A stretch of DNA of 50,666 bases from an uncultured Xylophilus sp. (GTDB taxonomy: Bacteria > Pseudomonadota > Gammaproteobacteria > Burkholderiales > Burkholderiaceae_C). The position numbers and the translations under genes are program-made. Shown piece after piece: positions 8,949 through 22,688 of the stretch (positions within the stretch are counted from its first letter, which is position 1; each line of letters opens with the position of its first letter). A model generated the notes under the pieces. That model worked only from the letters and a program-made list of their open reading frames with translations, was not told the DNA's origin and searched no databases. The stretch lies in contig CAJYQL010000015.1 of assembly GCA_913776965.1 (NCBI GenBank), positions 1-50,666 of the forward strand, written 5' to 3'.

Positions 8949-8979
8949 AAAACGCGGCCTGGTGCCGCGTTTTGTTTTG
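8949..8979 (+). terminator. Rho-independent terminator after the parvulin gene
   Basis: Stem AAAACGCGGC / GCCGCGTTTT with loop CTGGT, followed by GTTTTGG. The gene on the other strand ends at 8992, and the stem also ends in TTTT on that strand, so it can serve both convergent units. Confidence 0.9.
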
Positions 8980-8991
8980 GGCGCGCCTCTT

Positions 8992-9672
8992 TCAGCGCAG
9001 CAGCACACCTGCCGCCGCCAGCAGGCCGAGCAGGACCGGCTGGTGCAGCATGTACCACGGCAGGCTGTGGCGGCCGAGCCAGGCGAGCGGAGCCGGCGCG
9101 GCGCCGGCCAGCCACGTAAGGCGGTGCCGCAGCAGCCACTGCCCCGCCGCGAGGCCCCACCAAACTACACCGAGCCAGGGCAGCAGCGGCACGTAGTCCT
9201 CGGTGACCGGCTTGCGGGTGACCCAGCCGAGCACGTTGAGCGGCGCCGCGTTGAAAGCCGGCTCCCAGGCGGAGCCAGCGATCACGGTCTTCGCCACGAC
9301 CGGCGACACGACCGCCAGCGCACCGAGCCACCATAACCAGCGGCCGGCGCCTGCGGTCAGGCGCGCGATCACCAGCATCGCCGCGAGACCGTGCAGCACG
9401 CCCCAGTAGATGAAGCTGCGCGGGAACATCCACCACGAGCCGAGGGTGACCAGCAGCGCGCAGCCGGCGACAAGGCGCCAGCGCCGCCAGAACCGCGGCC
9501 AGCCGAGGCCCGCCTCCGCCGCAGCCGCCTGGCCGAGGCCGGCGCAGAACAGGAACAGCGTGACGATGCAGGTGCGCTGGACCGTCCAGAACGGATCGCG
9601 CAGGAATTCCTGGTGGATCCAGCCGTGCAGGTTCAGGTCGAAGCAGAAATGGAAGGCCGTCATCCACACCAC
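8992..9672 (-). CDS. DUF1624 / heparan-alpha-glucosaminide N-acetyltransferase-like membrane protein
   Basis: Polytopic membrane protein with about seven hydrophobic segments. It belongs to the family of acyltransferase-3-like proteins annotated DUF1624. Landmarks are WMTAFHFCFDLNLHGW, FPRSFIYWGVLHGLAAM and the end WLGRHSLPWYMLHQPVLLG. From the first standard start, GTG 9672, it has 226 aa. The usual family N-terminus is RLDALRGLAVVW, and this frame encodes exactly RLDRLDALRGLAVVW just upstream, so the real start is probably earlier. The only candidates are CTG codons or an ATT at 9726 that overlaps the upstream stop. Function in bacteria is unknown. Confidence 0.85.
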   Translation of the reverse strand: MVWMTAFHFCFDLNLHGWIHQEFLRDPFWTVQRTCIVTLFLFCAGLGQAAAAEAGLGWPRFWRRWRLVAGCALLVTLGSWWMFPRSFIYWGVLHGLAAMLVIARLTAGAGRWLWWLGALAVVSPVVAKTVIAGSAWEPAFNAAPLNVLGWVTRKPVTEDYVPLLPWLGVVWWGLAAGQWLLRHRLTWLAGAAPAPLAWLGRHSLPWYMLHQPVLLGLLAAAGVLLR

Positions 9673-9721
9673 GGCCAGCCCGCGCAGGGCGTCGAGCCGG
9701 TCGAGGCGGCCGGCCGCAGGC

Positions 9722-10669
9722 TTAATACGCCACCTGCACCGACAGGTAGTTGCCGGTTTGGCGCCGGCTGGCGGTCACGCCCGGCACCACCCGGCCCAGG
9801 TCGACCCGGGCCAGTGTGAGCGACACGTTGCGGTGCGGCGCCCAGGCGATGAAGATGTCGCGCCAGTCGTCCTGCACCAGGCCGTTGTCCAGGCCGGCGG
9901 CGCGGCCGAGGGCTTCGAGGTTGTTGGGCATGAAGCGGTATTCCGCACCGATCGCGAGATCGCGCCGCAGCAGATAGGCCACCGAGATTTCCGGCACTAG
10001 GCTGCGCCGGTCGCGCCCCGGTGCTGCCGCGCCGAAGCCGAGCAGCCCGTTCTGGTTGGCGTTGGTGTAGCGCAGGGTGCCGTTGACCAGCAGGCCGGTG
10101 CCGAGGAACAGCTTGGTCGCGCTCACATAAACGTCGGTGCCGCTGTTGCGGGCTCCGAGGAAATCGACCACCGACTGCAGCGAGCCGGCGGACAGCGACT
10201 TGTGCTGCACGCCGACCGACACCTGCGGCAGCCAGTGGTCGGCATCGAGGATCGCCTCGCCGAGCAGGCGCACCTTCACGCCGACGATGTCGAGCCGCAG
10301 GTGCGGCTCGGGCAGCACGCCGAAATCGGCCACGCCGTTGAGGGCGGGCGCCGGAGCGGCGTTGAGATCCTGCCGGGCGATCGAGACCTCCATCCGGTCG
10401 TTCCAGGCGACGGCGGCACCGGCCGCGGTGAGCCCGTAGTCGCGGGTGGACAGCCGCGTCGCGAAGCCGGAGAAGCCGAATTCGCCTTCAGTCGCCTGCG
10501 TGCCGATCACCGCCCAGGGCACGATGCCGCCGCCGGCCGTGCCGTCCACCCCGCTGACACCGCCGGTCAGCACCAGCTTGCCGGTGTCGGCCACCGCCGC
10601 CAGCGCCAGGCTGCCGCCCAGCAGAACGCCCGCAGCGCGGAGAAGGAAGGACGGGGTCGGTGTCGTCAT
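9722..10669 (-). CDS. DUF3034 family outer-membrane-like protein
   Basis: Exported protein of 315 aa. I start it at MTTPTPSFLLRAAG (10669), which gives a signal peptide ending near AAVADTG. The mature protein begins DTGKLVLTGGVSGVDGTAGGGIVPWAVIG, typical of DUF3034. The rest alternates short polar and hydrophobic stretches and ends in VQVAY with a terminal aromatic, as expected of a beta-barrel (inference). An in-frame ORF reaches 10831, but those residues are Arg/Pro/His-rich and look non-coding. Function is not known. The DUF1624 gene follows immediately on the same strand. Confidence 0.85.
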   Translation of the reverse strand: MTTPTPSFLLRAAGVLLGGSLALAAVADTGKLVLTGGVSGVDGTAGGGIVPWAVIGTQATEGEFGFSGFATRLSTRDYGLTAAGAAVAWNDRMEVSIARQDLNAAPAPALNGVADFGVLPEPHLRLDIVGVKVRLLGEAILDADHWLPQVSVGVQHKSLSAGSLQSVVDFLGARNSGTDVYVSATKLFLGTGLLVNGTLRYTNANQNGLLGFGAAAPGRDRRSLVPEISVAYLLRRDLAIGAEYRFMPNNLEALGRAAGLDNGLVQDDWRDIFIAWAPHRNVSLTLARVDLGRVVPGVTASRRQTGNYLSVQVAY

Positions 10670-10718
10670 GCGAGGGAAATGCGATGGCGCGGCACGGCGC
10701 GCCGGGTGCGTGGAATGC

Positions 10719-10746
10719 GAAAAATGTAGCCGGTGCGCCGCCGGCT
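10719..10746 (-). terminator. Probable terminator after the purL-DUF808 unit
   Basis: On the minus strand AGCCGG / CCGGCT form a 6-bp stem with a 7-nt loop, followed by ACATTTTTCG. It starts 3 nt after the DUF808 stop. The following DUF3034 gene may therefore have its own promoter, possibly with TACATT here as its -10. Confidence 0.6.
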
Positions 10747-10748
10747 GC

Positions 10749-11666
10749 CTATCCGGGATGCCCTGGAGCCCTGCCCCGCAGACGCTGCACCAGCGATACG
10801 GCGGCCAGGACGACCGCCCCCGCCGCGACACCGGCCAGACCCTGCACCAGGCTGGCCAGCAGGCCGGTGCCGGCCGCCGCCTCGACCGCGTGGTGGAACG
10901 CCGGCACGCCGTGCACCAGGATGCCGCCGCCGACCAGGAACATCGCGGCGGTACCGAGTACCGACAGCGCCTTCATCAGCCACGGGGCGAGCGCCAGGAT
11001 GCCGCGGCCGGTCGCACGCGCCGCCGCACCGGCACGCCGGCTCAGGTACAGGCCCAGGTCGTCGAGCTTCACGATGCCGGCGACGATGCCGTAGACGAAG
11101 ATCGTCATGATCACCGCCACACCGACCATCACCACCACCTGCTGCGCAAACGGCGCGTCGGCGACGGTGCCGAGCGCGATGGCGATCACCTCGGCCGAGA
11201 GGATGAAGTCGGTGCGCACGGCACCCTTGACCTTCTCCTTTTCAGCGGCGGGCGTCAGCGTCTGCACGGCCGGCATGGGGGCCTCCGACGGCTCGACGGC
11301 CGTCGCCGACTGGTGCGCACGGTGCCGCCGGCGCGTCAGGCTGTGCAGCAGCTTCTCGGCACCTTCGTAGCAGAGGAAGGCGCCGCCGACCATCAGCAGC
11401 GGCGTGATCAGCCACGGCGCGAAGGCACTAATCGCCAGCGCCGCCGGCACCAGGATCGCCTTGTTCATCAGCGATCCGCGGGCGACCGCCCACACCACCG
11501 GCAGCTCGCGGCTCGCCTGCACGCCCGACACCTGCTGCGCGTTGAGCGCCAGGTCGTCGCCGAGCACACCGGCGGTCTTCTTCGCCGCGACCTTGGTCAT
11601 CAGCGCCACGTCGTCGAGCATCGACGCGATGTCGTCGATCAGCATCAGCAGGCTGGCGGCGGCCAT
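10749..11666 (-). CDS. DUF808 (YedI-like) inner membrane protein
   Basis: Membrane protein of 305 aa. The conserved start MAAASLLMLIDDIASMLDDVALMTKVAAKKTAGVLGDDLALNAQQ is the DUF808 signature. Four or more hydrophobic segments follow, with a charged cytoplasmic stretch (LTRRRHRAHQS) near residue 113. It starts 13 nt after the purL stop and is likely read on the same mRNA. No biochemical function is known for this family. The start ATG at 11666 is the only sensible one. Confidence 0.92.
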   Translation of the reverse strand: MAAASLLMLIDDIASMLDDVALMTKVAAKKTAGVLGDDLALNAQQVSGVQASRELPVVWAVARGSLMNKAILVPAALAISAFAPWLITPLLMVGGAFLCYEGAEKLLHSLTRRRHRAHQSATAVEPSEAPMPAVQTLTPAAEKEKVKGAVRTDFILSAEVIAIALGTVADAPFAQQVVVMVGVAVIMTIFVYGIVAGIVKLDDLGLYLSRRAGAAARATGRGILALAPWLMKALSVLGTAAMFLVGGGILVHGVPAFHHAVEAAAGTGLLASLVQGLAGVAAGAVVLAAVSLVQRLRGRAPGHPG

Positions 11667-11679
11667 GGCGGTCCCGTTC

Positions 11680-15717
<4,038 letters not shown>

Positions 15718-15830
15718 GGGGTGCGGCCTGAAGGGAGATGGGACGGGGCGGACGGGGCCGGGCGCGGAAGGCGGCGGGCCGCTGGATGGGGCCGGCCGGG
15801 CGCTCGGGCAAACCCGCGGATTTTAGCGGT

Positions 15831-15848
15831 CCGGGGGATAATCCCCGG
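15831..15848 (+). promoter_or_regulatory. -10-like GATAAT inside an inverted repeat before map
   Basis: CCGGGG-GATAAT-CCCCGG sits 1 nt before the map ATG. GATAAT (15837-15842) is a good -10 hexamer. If used, it would give a nearly leaderless mRNA; otherwise the arms could form a hairpin over the ribosome binding region. Confidence 0.45.
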
Positions 15849-15849
15849 G

Positions 15850-16677
15850 ATGAGCATCAACATCAAGACCGCCGAGGACATCGAGGGCATGCGCACCGCC
15901 TGCCGCCTCGCCTCCGAGGTGCTGGACTACCTCACGCCGTTCGTGAAGGTCGGCACCACCACCCGCGAGATCGACCGGCTCGCGCACGACTACATGGTCA
16001 ACGTGCAGGGCACCCGTTCCGCCACGCTCGGCTACCAGCCGCCGGGCTATCCGGCCTATCCGGCCTCGCTCTGCACCTCGCTGAACCATGTCGTCTGCCA
16101 CGGCATCCCGAACGACAAGCCCCTGAAGAAGGGCGACATCATGAACATCGATGTCACCGTCATCACGAAGGACGGCTGGTATGGCGACAACAGCCGCATG
16201 TACATCGCCGGCGAAGGCTCGATCGCGGCGAAGCGGCTGTGCGCGATCACCTTCGACGCGATGTGGATCGGCATCGAGCAGGTCAAGCCCGGCGCGCGGC
16301 TCGGCGACGTCGGCCACGCGATCCAGCGCTTCGCCGAAGGCCACGGCTTCTCGGTGGTGCGGGAGTTCTGCGGCCACGGCATCGGTCGGTCCTTCCACGA
16401 GGAGCCGCAGGTGCTGCACTACGGCAAGCCCGGCACGCTCGAAGAGCTGAAGCCGGGGATGATCTTCACGATCGAGCCGATGATCAACGCCGGCCGGCGC
16501 GAGATCAAGGAGTTCGGCAACGACGGCTGGACCATCGTCACCAAGGACCACAGCCTGTCGGCCCAGTGGGAACACACCGTGCTGGTCACCGAGACCGGCT
16601 ACGAGGTGCTGACCCTGTCGGCCGGCAGCCCGCCGACGCCGGCCTTCGTCAAGGCACACGACAGCGTCGCCGCCTGA
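15850..16677 (+). CDS. map: Type I methionine aminopeptidase
   Basis: Removes the initiator methionine from new proteins in the cytosol. At 275 aa it has the usual length. The two-metal site is complete: D101, D113, H176, E209 and E241, with the substrate-contact His at H84 (VVCHGIPND). ATG 15850 gives the family N-terminus [15 protein letters not shown]. Peptide deformylase, the enzyme acting before it, lies about 6 kb further on in this window but in another unit. glnD follows after 88 bp, which include the palindrome GCCGTGCGCACGGC (16703-16716). Confidence 0.97.
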   Translation: MSINIKTAEDIEGMRTACRLASEVLDYLTPFVKVGTTTREIDRLAHDYMVNVQGTRSATLGYQPPGYPAYPASLCTSLNHVVCHGIPNDKPLKKGDIMNIDVTVITKDGWYGDNSRMYIAGEGSIAAKRLCAITFDAMWIGIEQVKPGARLGDVGHAIQRFAEGHGFSVVREFCGHGIGRSFHEEPQVLHYGKPGTLEELKPGMIFTIEPMINAGRREIKEFGNDGWTIVTKDHSLSAQWEHTVLVTETGYEVLTLSAGSPPTPAFVKAHDSVAA

Positions 16678-16765
16678 CGGTCCGCACCGCGCCCGCCCGC
16701 GGGCCGTGCGCACGGCTCTTGCGTGCGGCCGGGCGATCCTCCACCCCTGCCGTCCCGCCCGCACG

Positions 16766-19402
16766 ATGACGCCCACCGCCTCCCCCGACCTGCCCGCGCT
16801 GCGCGACGACTACCGGCAGAAGAAGACCGCCCTGCTCGCCTCTGCCGCCACCGGCGGGGCCTCGGCGCGTGCAGTGCAGGCGCTGCTGCGCCAGCTGGCG
16901 CGGCTGTCCGACGGCCTGCTGCAGCAGCTTTGGGACCGGGCCGGGCTGCCCGCCGGCTTCGCGCTGCTGGCGGTCGGCGGCTACGGCCGCGGCGAGCTGT
17001 TCCCGCATTCCGACATCGACGTGCTGGTGCTGATGCCCGACGGCTGCTCGCCCGACGGCGACGAGGCGCTGCGCCTGAAGATCGAAGGCTTCATCGGCAG
17101 CTGCTGGGATGCGGGCCTGGAGATCGGCTCCAGCGTGCGCACCGCCGGCGAATGCCTGGACGAGGCGGCGCGCGACGTGACGGTGCAGACCTCGCTGCTG
17201 GAGGCGCGCCGCCTGGTCGGCGACGCCACCCTCTTCCACCGCTTCCGCAAGGCCTTCCGCGCGGCGCTCGACCCGCAGGCCTTCTTCGCGGCCAAGATGC
17301 ACGAGCTGCGGCAGCGCCACCACAAGTTCGAGGACACGCCCTACGCGCTGGAGCCCAACTGCAAGGAATCGCCCGGCGGGCTGCGCGATCTGCAGGTGAT
17401 CCTGTGGGTCGCGCGGGCCGCGGGCTTCGGCGACAACTGGGACGCGCTGGCGCATGACGGGCTGGCCACGCCGTTCGAGGTGCGCGAGATCAAGCGCAAC
17501 GAGGCGCTGCTGAGCCTGATCCGCACCCGCCTGCACCTGATCGCCGGCCGCCGCGAGGACCGGCTGGTGTTCGACCTGCAGACCGCCGTCGCCGAGTCCT
17601 TCGGCTACCGCTCGCAGGCGCCGGACGGCTCCCGCCTGGCCATGCGGGCGAGCGAGGCGCTGATGCGCCGCTACTACTGGGCCGCCAAGGCGGTCACCCA
17701 GCTGCGGCAGATCCTGCTGCTCAACATCGGCGAGCGGCTGAACCCGACCACCCATGCGCTGATCCCGATCAACGAGCGCTTCTTCGAGAAGGCCGGGATG
17801 ATCGAGGTCGCGAGCGACGACCTCTACCAGCGCGAGCCGCACGCGATCCTCGAGACCTTCCTGCTCTACCAGACCGAGCCGGGCCTGCGCGGCCTGTCGG
17901 CCCGCACGCTGCGGGCGCTCTACAACCACCGCAAGGTGATGGACGCGGCCTTCCGCCACGACCCGGCCAACCGCGCGACCTTCCTGCGCATCCTGCAGCA
18001 GCCCGAGGGCATCACCCACGCGATGCGGCTGATGAACCAGACCTCGGTGCTCGGCCGCTACCTGCGGGTGTTCCGCAACATCGTCGGCCAGATGCAGCAC
18101 GACCTGTTCCACGTCTACACGGTGGACCAGCACATCCTGATGGTGCTGCGCAACGTGCGTCGCTTCTTCATGGCCGAGCATGCGCACGAGTACCCGTTCT
18201 GCTCGCAGCTGGCGGCCGGCTGGGACAAGCCCTGGATCCTCTACACCGCCGCGCTGTTCCACGACATCGCCAAGGGCCGCGGCGGCGACCATTCCGAGCT
18301 CGGCGCGCGCGACGTGAAGAAGTTCTGCCGCGACCACGGCATCGGCGCCGAGGACACGAAGCTGATCGTCTTCCTGGTCGAGCAGCACCTGACGATGAGC
18401 CACATCGCGCAGAAGTCCGACCTGAGCGACCCGGACGTGATCGCCGCCTTCGCGCAGCGCGTCGGCAAGGAGCGCTACCTCACGGCCCTGTACCTGCTGA
18501 CCATCGCCGACATCCGCGGCACCAGCCCGAAGGTCTGGAACGCCTGGAAGGGCAAGCTGCTGGAAGACCTGTACCGCTACACCCTGCGCGCGCTCGGCGG
18601 CCGTGCGCCGGATGCGGACGCGGTGGTCGAACAGCGCAAGCGCGACGCGCTGGTGCTGCTGGCGCTGCACGCCGAGCCGTTCGAAGGCCAGAAGCGGCTC
18701 TGGGATACGCTCGACGTCGGCTACTTCATGCGCCACGATGCGGCCGACATCGCTTGGCACGCCCGCCAGCTGTCGCGCCATGTGGAGCGGCGCAAGCCGG
18801 GCGGCGAGCGGCCGGTCGAGCAGCGCACCCTGGTCCGCGCGCGCCAGTCGCCGGTCGGCGAAGGGCTGCAGGTGCTGGTCTACACGCCCGACGCGCCCGA
18901 CCTGTTCGCCCGGATCTGCGGCTATTTCGACCAGGCGGGTTTCAGCATCCTGGATGCGCGGGTGCACACCACGAGCAACGGTTACGCGCTCGACACCTTT
19001 CAGGTGGTGACCTCGATCCTGCCGGAGCACTACCGCGAGCTGGTGCACATGATCGAGTCCGAACTCGCCTCCACGCTGGAGGCGGCCGGCCCGCTGCCGG
19101 CGCCGAGCCGCGGCCGGGTGTCGCGGCGGGTGCGCAGCTTCCCGGTCGCGCCGCGGGTCGAGCTGCGGCCGGACGAGCGGGCGCAGCGCTGGCTGCTGGC
19201 GATCTCGGCGAGCGACCGGGTCGGCCTGCTGTATTCCATCGCCCGGGTGCTGGCGCACCACAAGCTCAACCTGCAGCTCGCCAAGGTCAGCACGCTCGGC
19301 GAGCGGGTGGAAGACACCTTCCTGATCGACGGCCCGGGCCTGCAGCACAACCGCACACAGCTGGCGATCGAGAAGGAACTGCTGGCGGCGATCGGCTCCT
19401 GA
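16766..19402 (+). CDS. glnD: Bifunctional uridylyltransferase / uridylyl-removing enzyme GlnD
   Basis: Nitrogen sensor that uridylylates PII proteins when glutamine is low and removes UMP when it is high. Length is 878 aa. In order: nucleotidyltransferase domain with [15 protein letters not shown] (D83, D85); a linker domain; an HD hydrolase domain with [16 protein letters not shown] (H499, D500); and two C-terminal ACT domains (about 702-785 and 808-878), the second with [19 protein letters not shown] use ATG 16766. An upstream ATG at 16706 would add 20 residues unlike the family. The convergent neighbour is an amino acid ABC operon, with a repeat copy between them. Confidence 0.97.
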   Translation: MTPTASPDLPALRDDYRQKKTALLASAATGGASARAVQALLRQLARLSDGLLQQLWDRAGLPAGFALLAVGGYGRGELFPHSDIDVLVLMPDGCSPDGDEALRLKIEGFIGSCWDAGLEIGSSVRTAGECLDEAARDVTVQTSLLEARRLVGDATLFHRFRKAFRAALDPQAFFAAKMHELRQRHHKFEDTPYALEPNCKESPGGLRDLQVILWVARAAGFGDNWDALAHDGLATPFEVREIKRNEALLSLIRTRLHLIAGRREDRLVFDLQTAVAESFGYRSQAPDGSRLAMRASEALMRRYYWAAKAVTQLRQILLLNIGERLNPTTHALIPINERFFEKAGMIEVASDDLYQREPHAILETFLLYQTEPGLRGLSARTLRALYNHRKVMDAAFRHDPANRATFLRILQQPEGITHAMRLMNQTSVLGRYLRVFRNIVGQMQHDLFHVYTVDQHILMVLRNVRRFFMAEHAHEYPFCSQLAAGWDKPWILYTAALFHDIAKGRGGDHSELGARDVKKFCRDHGIGAEDTKLIVFLVEQHLTMSHIAQKSDLSDPDVIAAFAQRVGKERYLTALYLLTIADIRGTSPKVWNAWKGKLLEDLYRYTLRALGGRAPDADAVVEQRKRDALVLLALHAEPFEGQKRLWDTLDVGYFMRHDAADIAWHARQLSRHVERRKPGGERPVEQRTLVRARQSPVGEGLQVLVYTPDAPDLFARICGYFDQAGFSILDARVHTTSNGYALDTFQVVTSILPEHYRELVHMIESELASTLEAAGPLPAPSRGRVSRRVRSFPVAPRVELRPDERAQRWLLAISASDRVGLLYSIARVLAHHKLNLQLAKVSTLGERVEDTFLIDGPGLQHNRTQLAIEKELLAAIGS

Positions 19403-19412
19403 TTCGGATGAA

Positions 19413-19469
19413 AATCGGGCTCCAGCGCCCGTCCCACCTGCGCAAACAGCTATCGAAAAAGTAGCAAAT
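19413..19469 (+). repeat. Dispersed structured repeat, intergenic reference copy
   Basis: This copy lies between the ends of glnD and the permease gene at 19475. Its parts in order are CGGGC-tccagc-GCCCG (a 5-bp inverted repeat), the core TCCCACCTGCGC, and AGCTATCGAAA ending in GTAGCA, where GCTA and TAGC can pair. I use it as reference for the other five copies. Confidence 0.75.
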
Positions 19470-19474
19470 CCCGA

Positions 19475-20524
19475 TTACACCGCGCCGCGGGCCAGCCGCC
19501 GCTCCAGCCAGCGGCTGTAGCGCGACAGGCCGAAGCACATCGTCCAGTACAGCAGCGCGAGTAACAGGTAGCCCTCCAGGTAGAACGGCCGCCAGACCGG
19601 ATCGCCGCCGAGGGCCAGGCCGAGCGCGCCGGTCAGCTCGAACAGGCCGACCACCGTGACCAGCGAGGTGTCCTTCAGCGTGCCGATGACGATATTCACC
19701 AGCGCCGGTACCACCGCCCGCAGCGCCTGCGGCAGCACGATCTGGCGCTGCACCGTCCAAGCGCTCATGCCGAGCGCGACCGCCGAATCGACCTGCCCGC
19801 GCGGCACCGCCTGCAGGCCGCCGCGGATCACCTCGGCCAGGTAGGCCGCCACGAACAGCGACAGGCCGGCCAGCACCCGTAGCAGCACATCCGGATGCCA
19901 GCCCGAAGGCCACATCAGCGGCAGCAGGAAGGACGCCATGAACAGCACCGAGATCAGCGGCACGCCGCGCACCAGTTCCACGTAACTCGCCGCCAGCGTG
20001 CGCACCGCCGGCCAGCGCGACCGGCGGGCGAGCGCCAGCACCAGCGCGAGCGGAAAGGCCAGCGCCAGCCCGACCACGGCGAGGCCGATCGTCAGCGGCA
20101 GGCCGCCCCAGCGGCTGGTCGGCACCGGCTCCAGCCCGAAGACGCCGCCGCGCATCAGCACGACGAACAGCGCCAGCACCGCCACCCACGCGGGCGCCAG
20201 CCACCAGCGCCAGGTGCGCGGCCAGGCGCTCCCCACCGTGAGCGCCGACAGCAGGATCACTGCGACCGCCGGGCGCCATTGCGCATCGAACGGATAGCGG
20301 CCGAACAGGATCGGCCGCCATTTCTCGGCGACCACGCCCCAGCAGGCCGCATGGCGCGCCGCGCGGCAAGCGTCGGCATCGGCGCGGAACACCGCATCCA
20401 GCACCGCCCACTGCAGCGCATGCCAGCCCGTCCAGCCGAGCGCCAGCAGCAGCGCCACGCTGGTCGCCGCGCGCAGCGGCGAGCCGAACAGCTCGCCGCG
20501 CCAGCCGGCGTGCGCCCGTATCAC
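19475..20524 (-). CDS. Polar amino acid ABC transporter permease (AapM-like)
   Basis: Inner-membrane permease of 349 aa of the His/Glu/Gln type. The permease loop is visible as SAVALGMSAWTVQRQIVLPQALR, followed by PALVNIVIGTLKDTSLVTVVG. A long N-terminal part with extra hydrophobic segments is typical of AapM. The start is GTG 20524, overlapping the stop of the preceding permease (GTGA). In the family the product pairs with AapQ, the AapJ receptor and the AapP ATPase; no ATPase gene follows here, because glnD converges. Confidence 0.9.
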   Translation of the reverse strand: MIRAHAGWRGELFGSPLRAATSVALLLALGWTGWHALQWAVLDAVFRADADACRAARHAACWGVVAEKWRPILFGRYPFDAQWRPAVAVILLSALTVGSAWPRTWRWWLAPAWVAVLALFVVLMRGGVFGLEPVPTSRWGGLPLTIGLAVVGLALAFPLALVLALARRSRWPAVRTLAASYVELVRGVPLISVLFMASFLLPLMWPSGWHPDVLLRVLAGLSLFVAAYLAEVIRGGLQAVPRGQVDSAVALGMSAWTVQRQIVLPQALRAVVPALVNIVIGTLKDTSLVTVVGLFELTGALGLALGGDPVWRPFYLEGYLLLALLYWTMCFGLSRYSRWLERRLARGAV

Positions 20525-21495
20525 GACCAGCCCCGCAGCGCGACGTGCGCGTTGTACCGGTTCATCGCGGCGGAGATCGCGAGCGACAGCGCGAGGTACA
20601 CCGCCATCACCACCGCGATGCACTCGAAGGCGCGACCGGTGGAATTGAGCGAGGTGTTGGCGACCGACACCAGTTCCGGATAGCCGACCGCGACGGCGAG
20701 CGACGAGTTCTTGGTCAGGCTGAGCAGCTGGTTGGTGAGCGCCGGCACGATCACCCGCAGCGCCTGGGGCAGCACCACCAGCCGCAGTTCCTGCGCGCCG
20801 GTCAGGCCGAGCGCCTGCGCGGCCAGCACCTGCCCGCGTGCGACCGAGCCGATGCCGGCGCGCACGATCTCGGCGACGAAGGCCGCGCTGTAGAAGCCCA
20901 GGGCCAGCGTGATCGCCAGGTATTCCGGGCTGAGGGCGGCACCGCCCGTCACACCGAAGGTGCCGCGCTCGGGCCATTCCCACCGGCCGTCCACCGGCCA
21001 AGGCAATGCCAGCCCGCCCTTGCCGAGCCAGATGCCCGGCAGCAGCTCCAGCGGCTCGGTCGCGTCCGGCAGCAGCTGGGTCAGGGCGAAATACAGCATC
21101 AGCAGTTGCAGCAGCAGCGGCACGTTGCGGACCAGCTCGACATAAGCACCGCAAATGCCGCGCAGCAGCGCATGCGATGCCAGCCGCCCGATGCCGAGCA
21201 GGGTGCCCACCGTCACCGCGATCGCCACGGCCGGCACCGCCGCCCGCACCGTGTTCACCAGCCCGGCCAGGAACGCCCGCCAGAACGGCTGGCCGGCATC
21301 GAACGCGATCCAGCCTTCCGACAGGGAAAAGCCGGCGGAGTCGAACAGGAAGTCGAACCCCGACCGCACCCCGCGGGCGCGCAGCGTCTCCAGCGCGTGG
21401 TGCACCAGCCAGACGGCAGCGCCGGCCACCGCCGCGACCAGCGCGAGCTGCAGCGCCACCGCCAGCCAGGCGTCCCGCCGGCGCGGCGGTGTCAT
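20521..21495 (-). CDS. Polar amino acid ABC transporter permease (AapQ-like)
   Basis: Permease subunit of 324 aa. Family features are SGFDFLFDSAGFSLSEGWI near residue 45, the long periplasmic loop, and the EAA-type segment AAQALGLTGAQELRLVVLPQALRVIVPALTNQ. The end MNRYNAHVALRGW is also typical of the AapQ class. ATG 21495 overlaps the receptor stop by 4 nt, and its own stop overlaps the next permease by 4 nt, so the three genes form a tight unit. Confidence 0.92.
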   Translation of the reverse strand: MTPPRRRDAWLAVALQLALVAAVAGAAVWLVHHALETLRARGVRSGFDFLFDSAGFSLSEGWIAFDAGQPFWRAFLAGLVNTVRAAVPAVAIAVTVGTLLGIGRLASHALLRGICGAYVELVRNVPLLLQLLMLYFALTQLLPDATEPLELLPGIWLGKGGLALPWPVDGRWEWPERGTFGVTGGAALSPEYLAITLALGFYSAAFVAEIVRAGIGSVARGQVLAAQALGLTGAQELRLVVLPQALRVIVPALTNQLLSLTKNSSLAVAVGYPELVSVANTSLNSTGRAFECIAVVMAVYLALSLAISAAMNRYNAHVALRGWS

Positions 21496-22550
21496 CGCAG
21501 CGGCAGCGCGTAATGCAGGCCGCCCTTGTTCCAGAGGTTGTTGGCGCCGCGCGGCAGCTTCAGCACCGACTTCGATCCGACGTTGCGCTCGAACATCTCG
21601 CCGTAGTTGCCGACCGCCCTGATCGCGCGGAACGACCAGTCCTTGTCCAGCCCGAGCAGCTTGCCCAGGTCGTCGCCGGTGCCGAGCAGCCGCTGCTGCG
21701 CCGGGTCCTTGCTGCTGCCCTTGAGCGGGTCGGCGTTGGCCTGGGTGATGCCCAGTTCCTCGGCCTCGATCAGCGCGTTCGGCACCCACTTGGCGATCGC
21801 GAACCACTCGTCGTCGCCGCGGCGCACCAGCGGCGCGAGCGGTTCCTTGGAGATCAGCTCGGGCAGCACGACGTAGTCGTCCGGGTTCGGCGCCTCCTTG
21901 TTGCGCAGGCCGGCGAGCGCCGACGCATCGGTGCTGAACACCTGGCAGCGGCCGGCGAAGAAGGCCTTGTACGACGCCTCGAAGCTCTCGAACACCAGCG
22001 TCTTGAGCGCGACGCCCTGCGCCCGGGACCAGTCGGCCACGTTCTTCTCGTTGGTGGTGCCTGACTGGGTGCAGACGGTCGCGCCTTTGAGCTGCCTGGC
22101 ACTGGTCACCTTCAGCTTCTTCGGCACCAGGAAGCCCTGGCCGTCGTAGTAGTTGATGGTGGTGAAGTGGAAGCCGAGCGATGCGTCGCGGGTCAGGTTC
22201 CAGGTGGTGTTGCGCGCCAGGATGTCGATCTCGCCGGCCTGCAGGGCCGAAAAGCGCTGCTGCGAGTTGAGCGGCACGAACTCGACCTTCTTCGCGTCGC
22301 CCAGCACCGCGGCGGCGATGGCGCGGCAGCTGTCGACGTCCAGGCCCGACCACTGGCCCTGGGTGTCGGGTGCCGAGAAGCCGGCCACGCCGTTGGTCAC
22401 GCCGCACTTGACGCTGCCGCGCTTCTTGACCGCGTCGAGCGTCTTGCCGGCGTGGGCCGGCAGCGCGGTGGCCGCGAGGGCGGCGAGCAGGACCGCCACG
22501 AACGGGCGAGCAGGCCGCAGCGGGCGGAGGGATGGAATGGGGGACGGCAT
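21492..22550 (-). CDS. General L-amino acid ABC transporter receptor (AapJ-like)
   Basis: Periplasmic binding protein of 352 aa. A signal peptide runs to about residue 34 (ALPAHA|GKTLDAV). The mature part has KRGSVKCGVTNGVAGFSAPD, WSGLDVDSCRAIAAAVLGD and ILARNTTWNLTRDASLGF, which identify the AapJ/BztA group for glutamate, aspartate and other polar L-amino acids. ATG 22550 is preceded by GAGGAGT. An upstream in-frame extension looks non-coding. It is the first gene of the aap-like unit and divergent from the DoxX gene. Confidence 0.94.
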   Translation of the reverse strand: MPSPIPSLRPLRPARPFVAVLLAALAATALPAHAGKTLDAVKKRGSVKCGVTNGVAGFSAPDTQGQWSGLDVDSCRAIAAAVLGDAKKVEFVPLNSQQRFSALQAGEIDILARNTTWNLTRDASLGFHFTTINYYDGQGFLVPKKLKVTSARQLKGATVCTQSGTTNEKNVADWSRAQGVALKTLVFESFEASYKAFFAGRCQVFSTDASALAGLRNKEAPNPDDYVVLPELISKEPLAPLVRRGDDEWFAIAKWVPNALIEAEELGITQANADPLKGSSKDPAQQRLLGTGDDLGKLLGLDKDWSFRAIRAVGNYGEMFERNVGSKSVLKLPRGANNLWNKGGLHYALPLR

Positions 22551-22688
22551 GGCAAGGACTCCTCGGATCGACGACTGCACGGCAGTGTACGGGCGGCTCC
22601 GGCGGGTGGCGGTGTCCGGGAGCGTCGTCCGCAGGGCCCGTCGCGCTCCGCCACAATCCGGCTTCCACAACTGTCCTGGAGGCCTCTC

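Noticed and set aside
16703-16716. Palindrome GCCGTGCGCACGGC between map and glnD as an operator
   Set aside because: Short GC palindromes arise often in this composition, and there is no second copy or promoter context; kept only as a note under map.
16649-19348. Minus-strand open frame of 899 codons antisense to glnD
   Set aside because: It is the mirror frame of glnD; composition is typical of antisense GC-rich DNA, and glnD is complete with all motifs.
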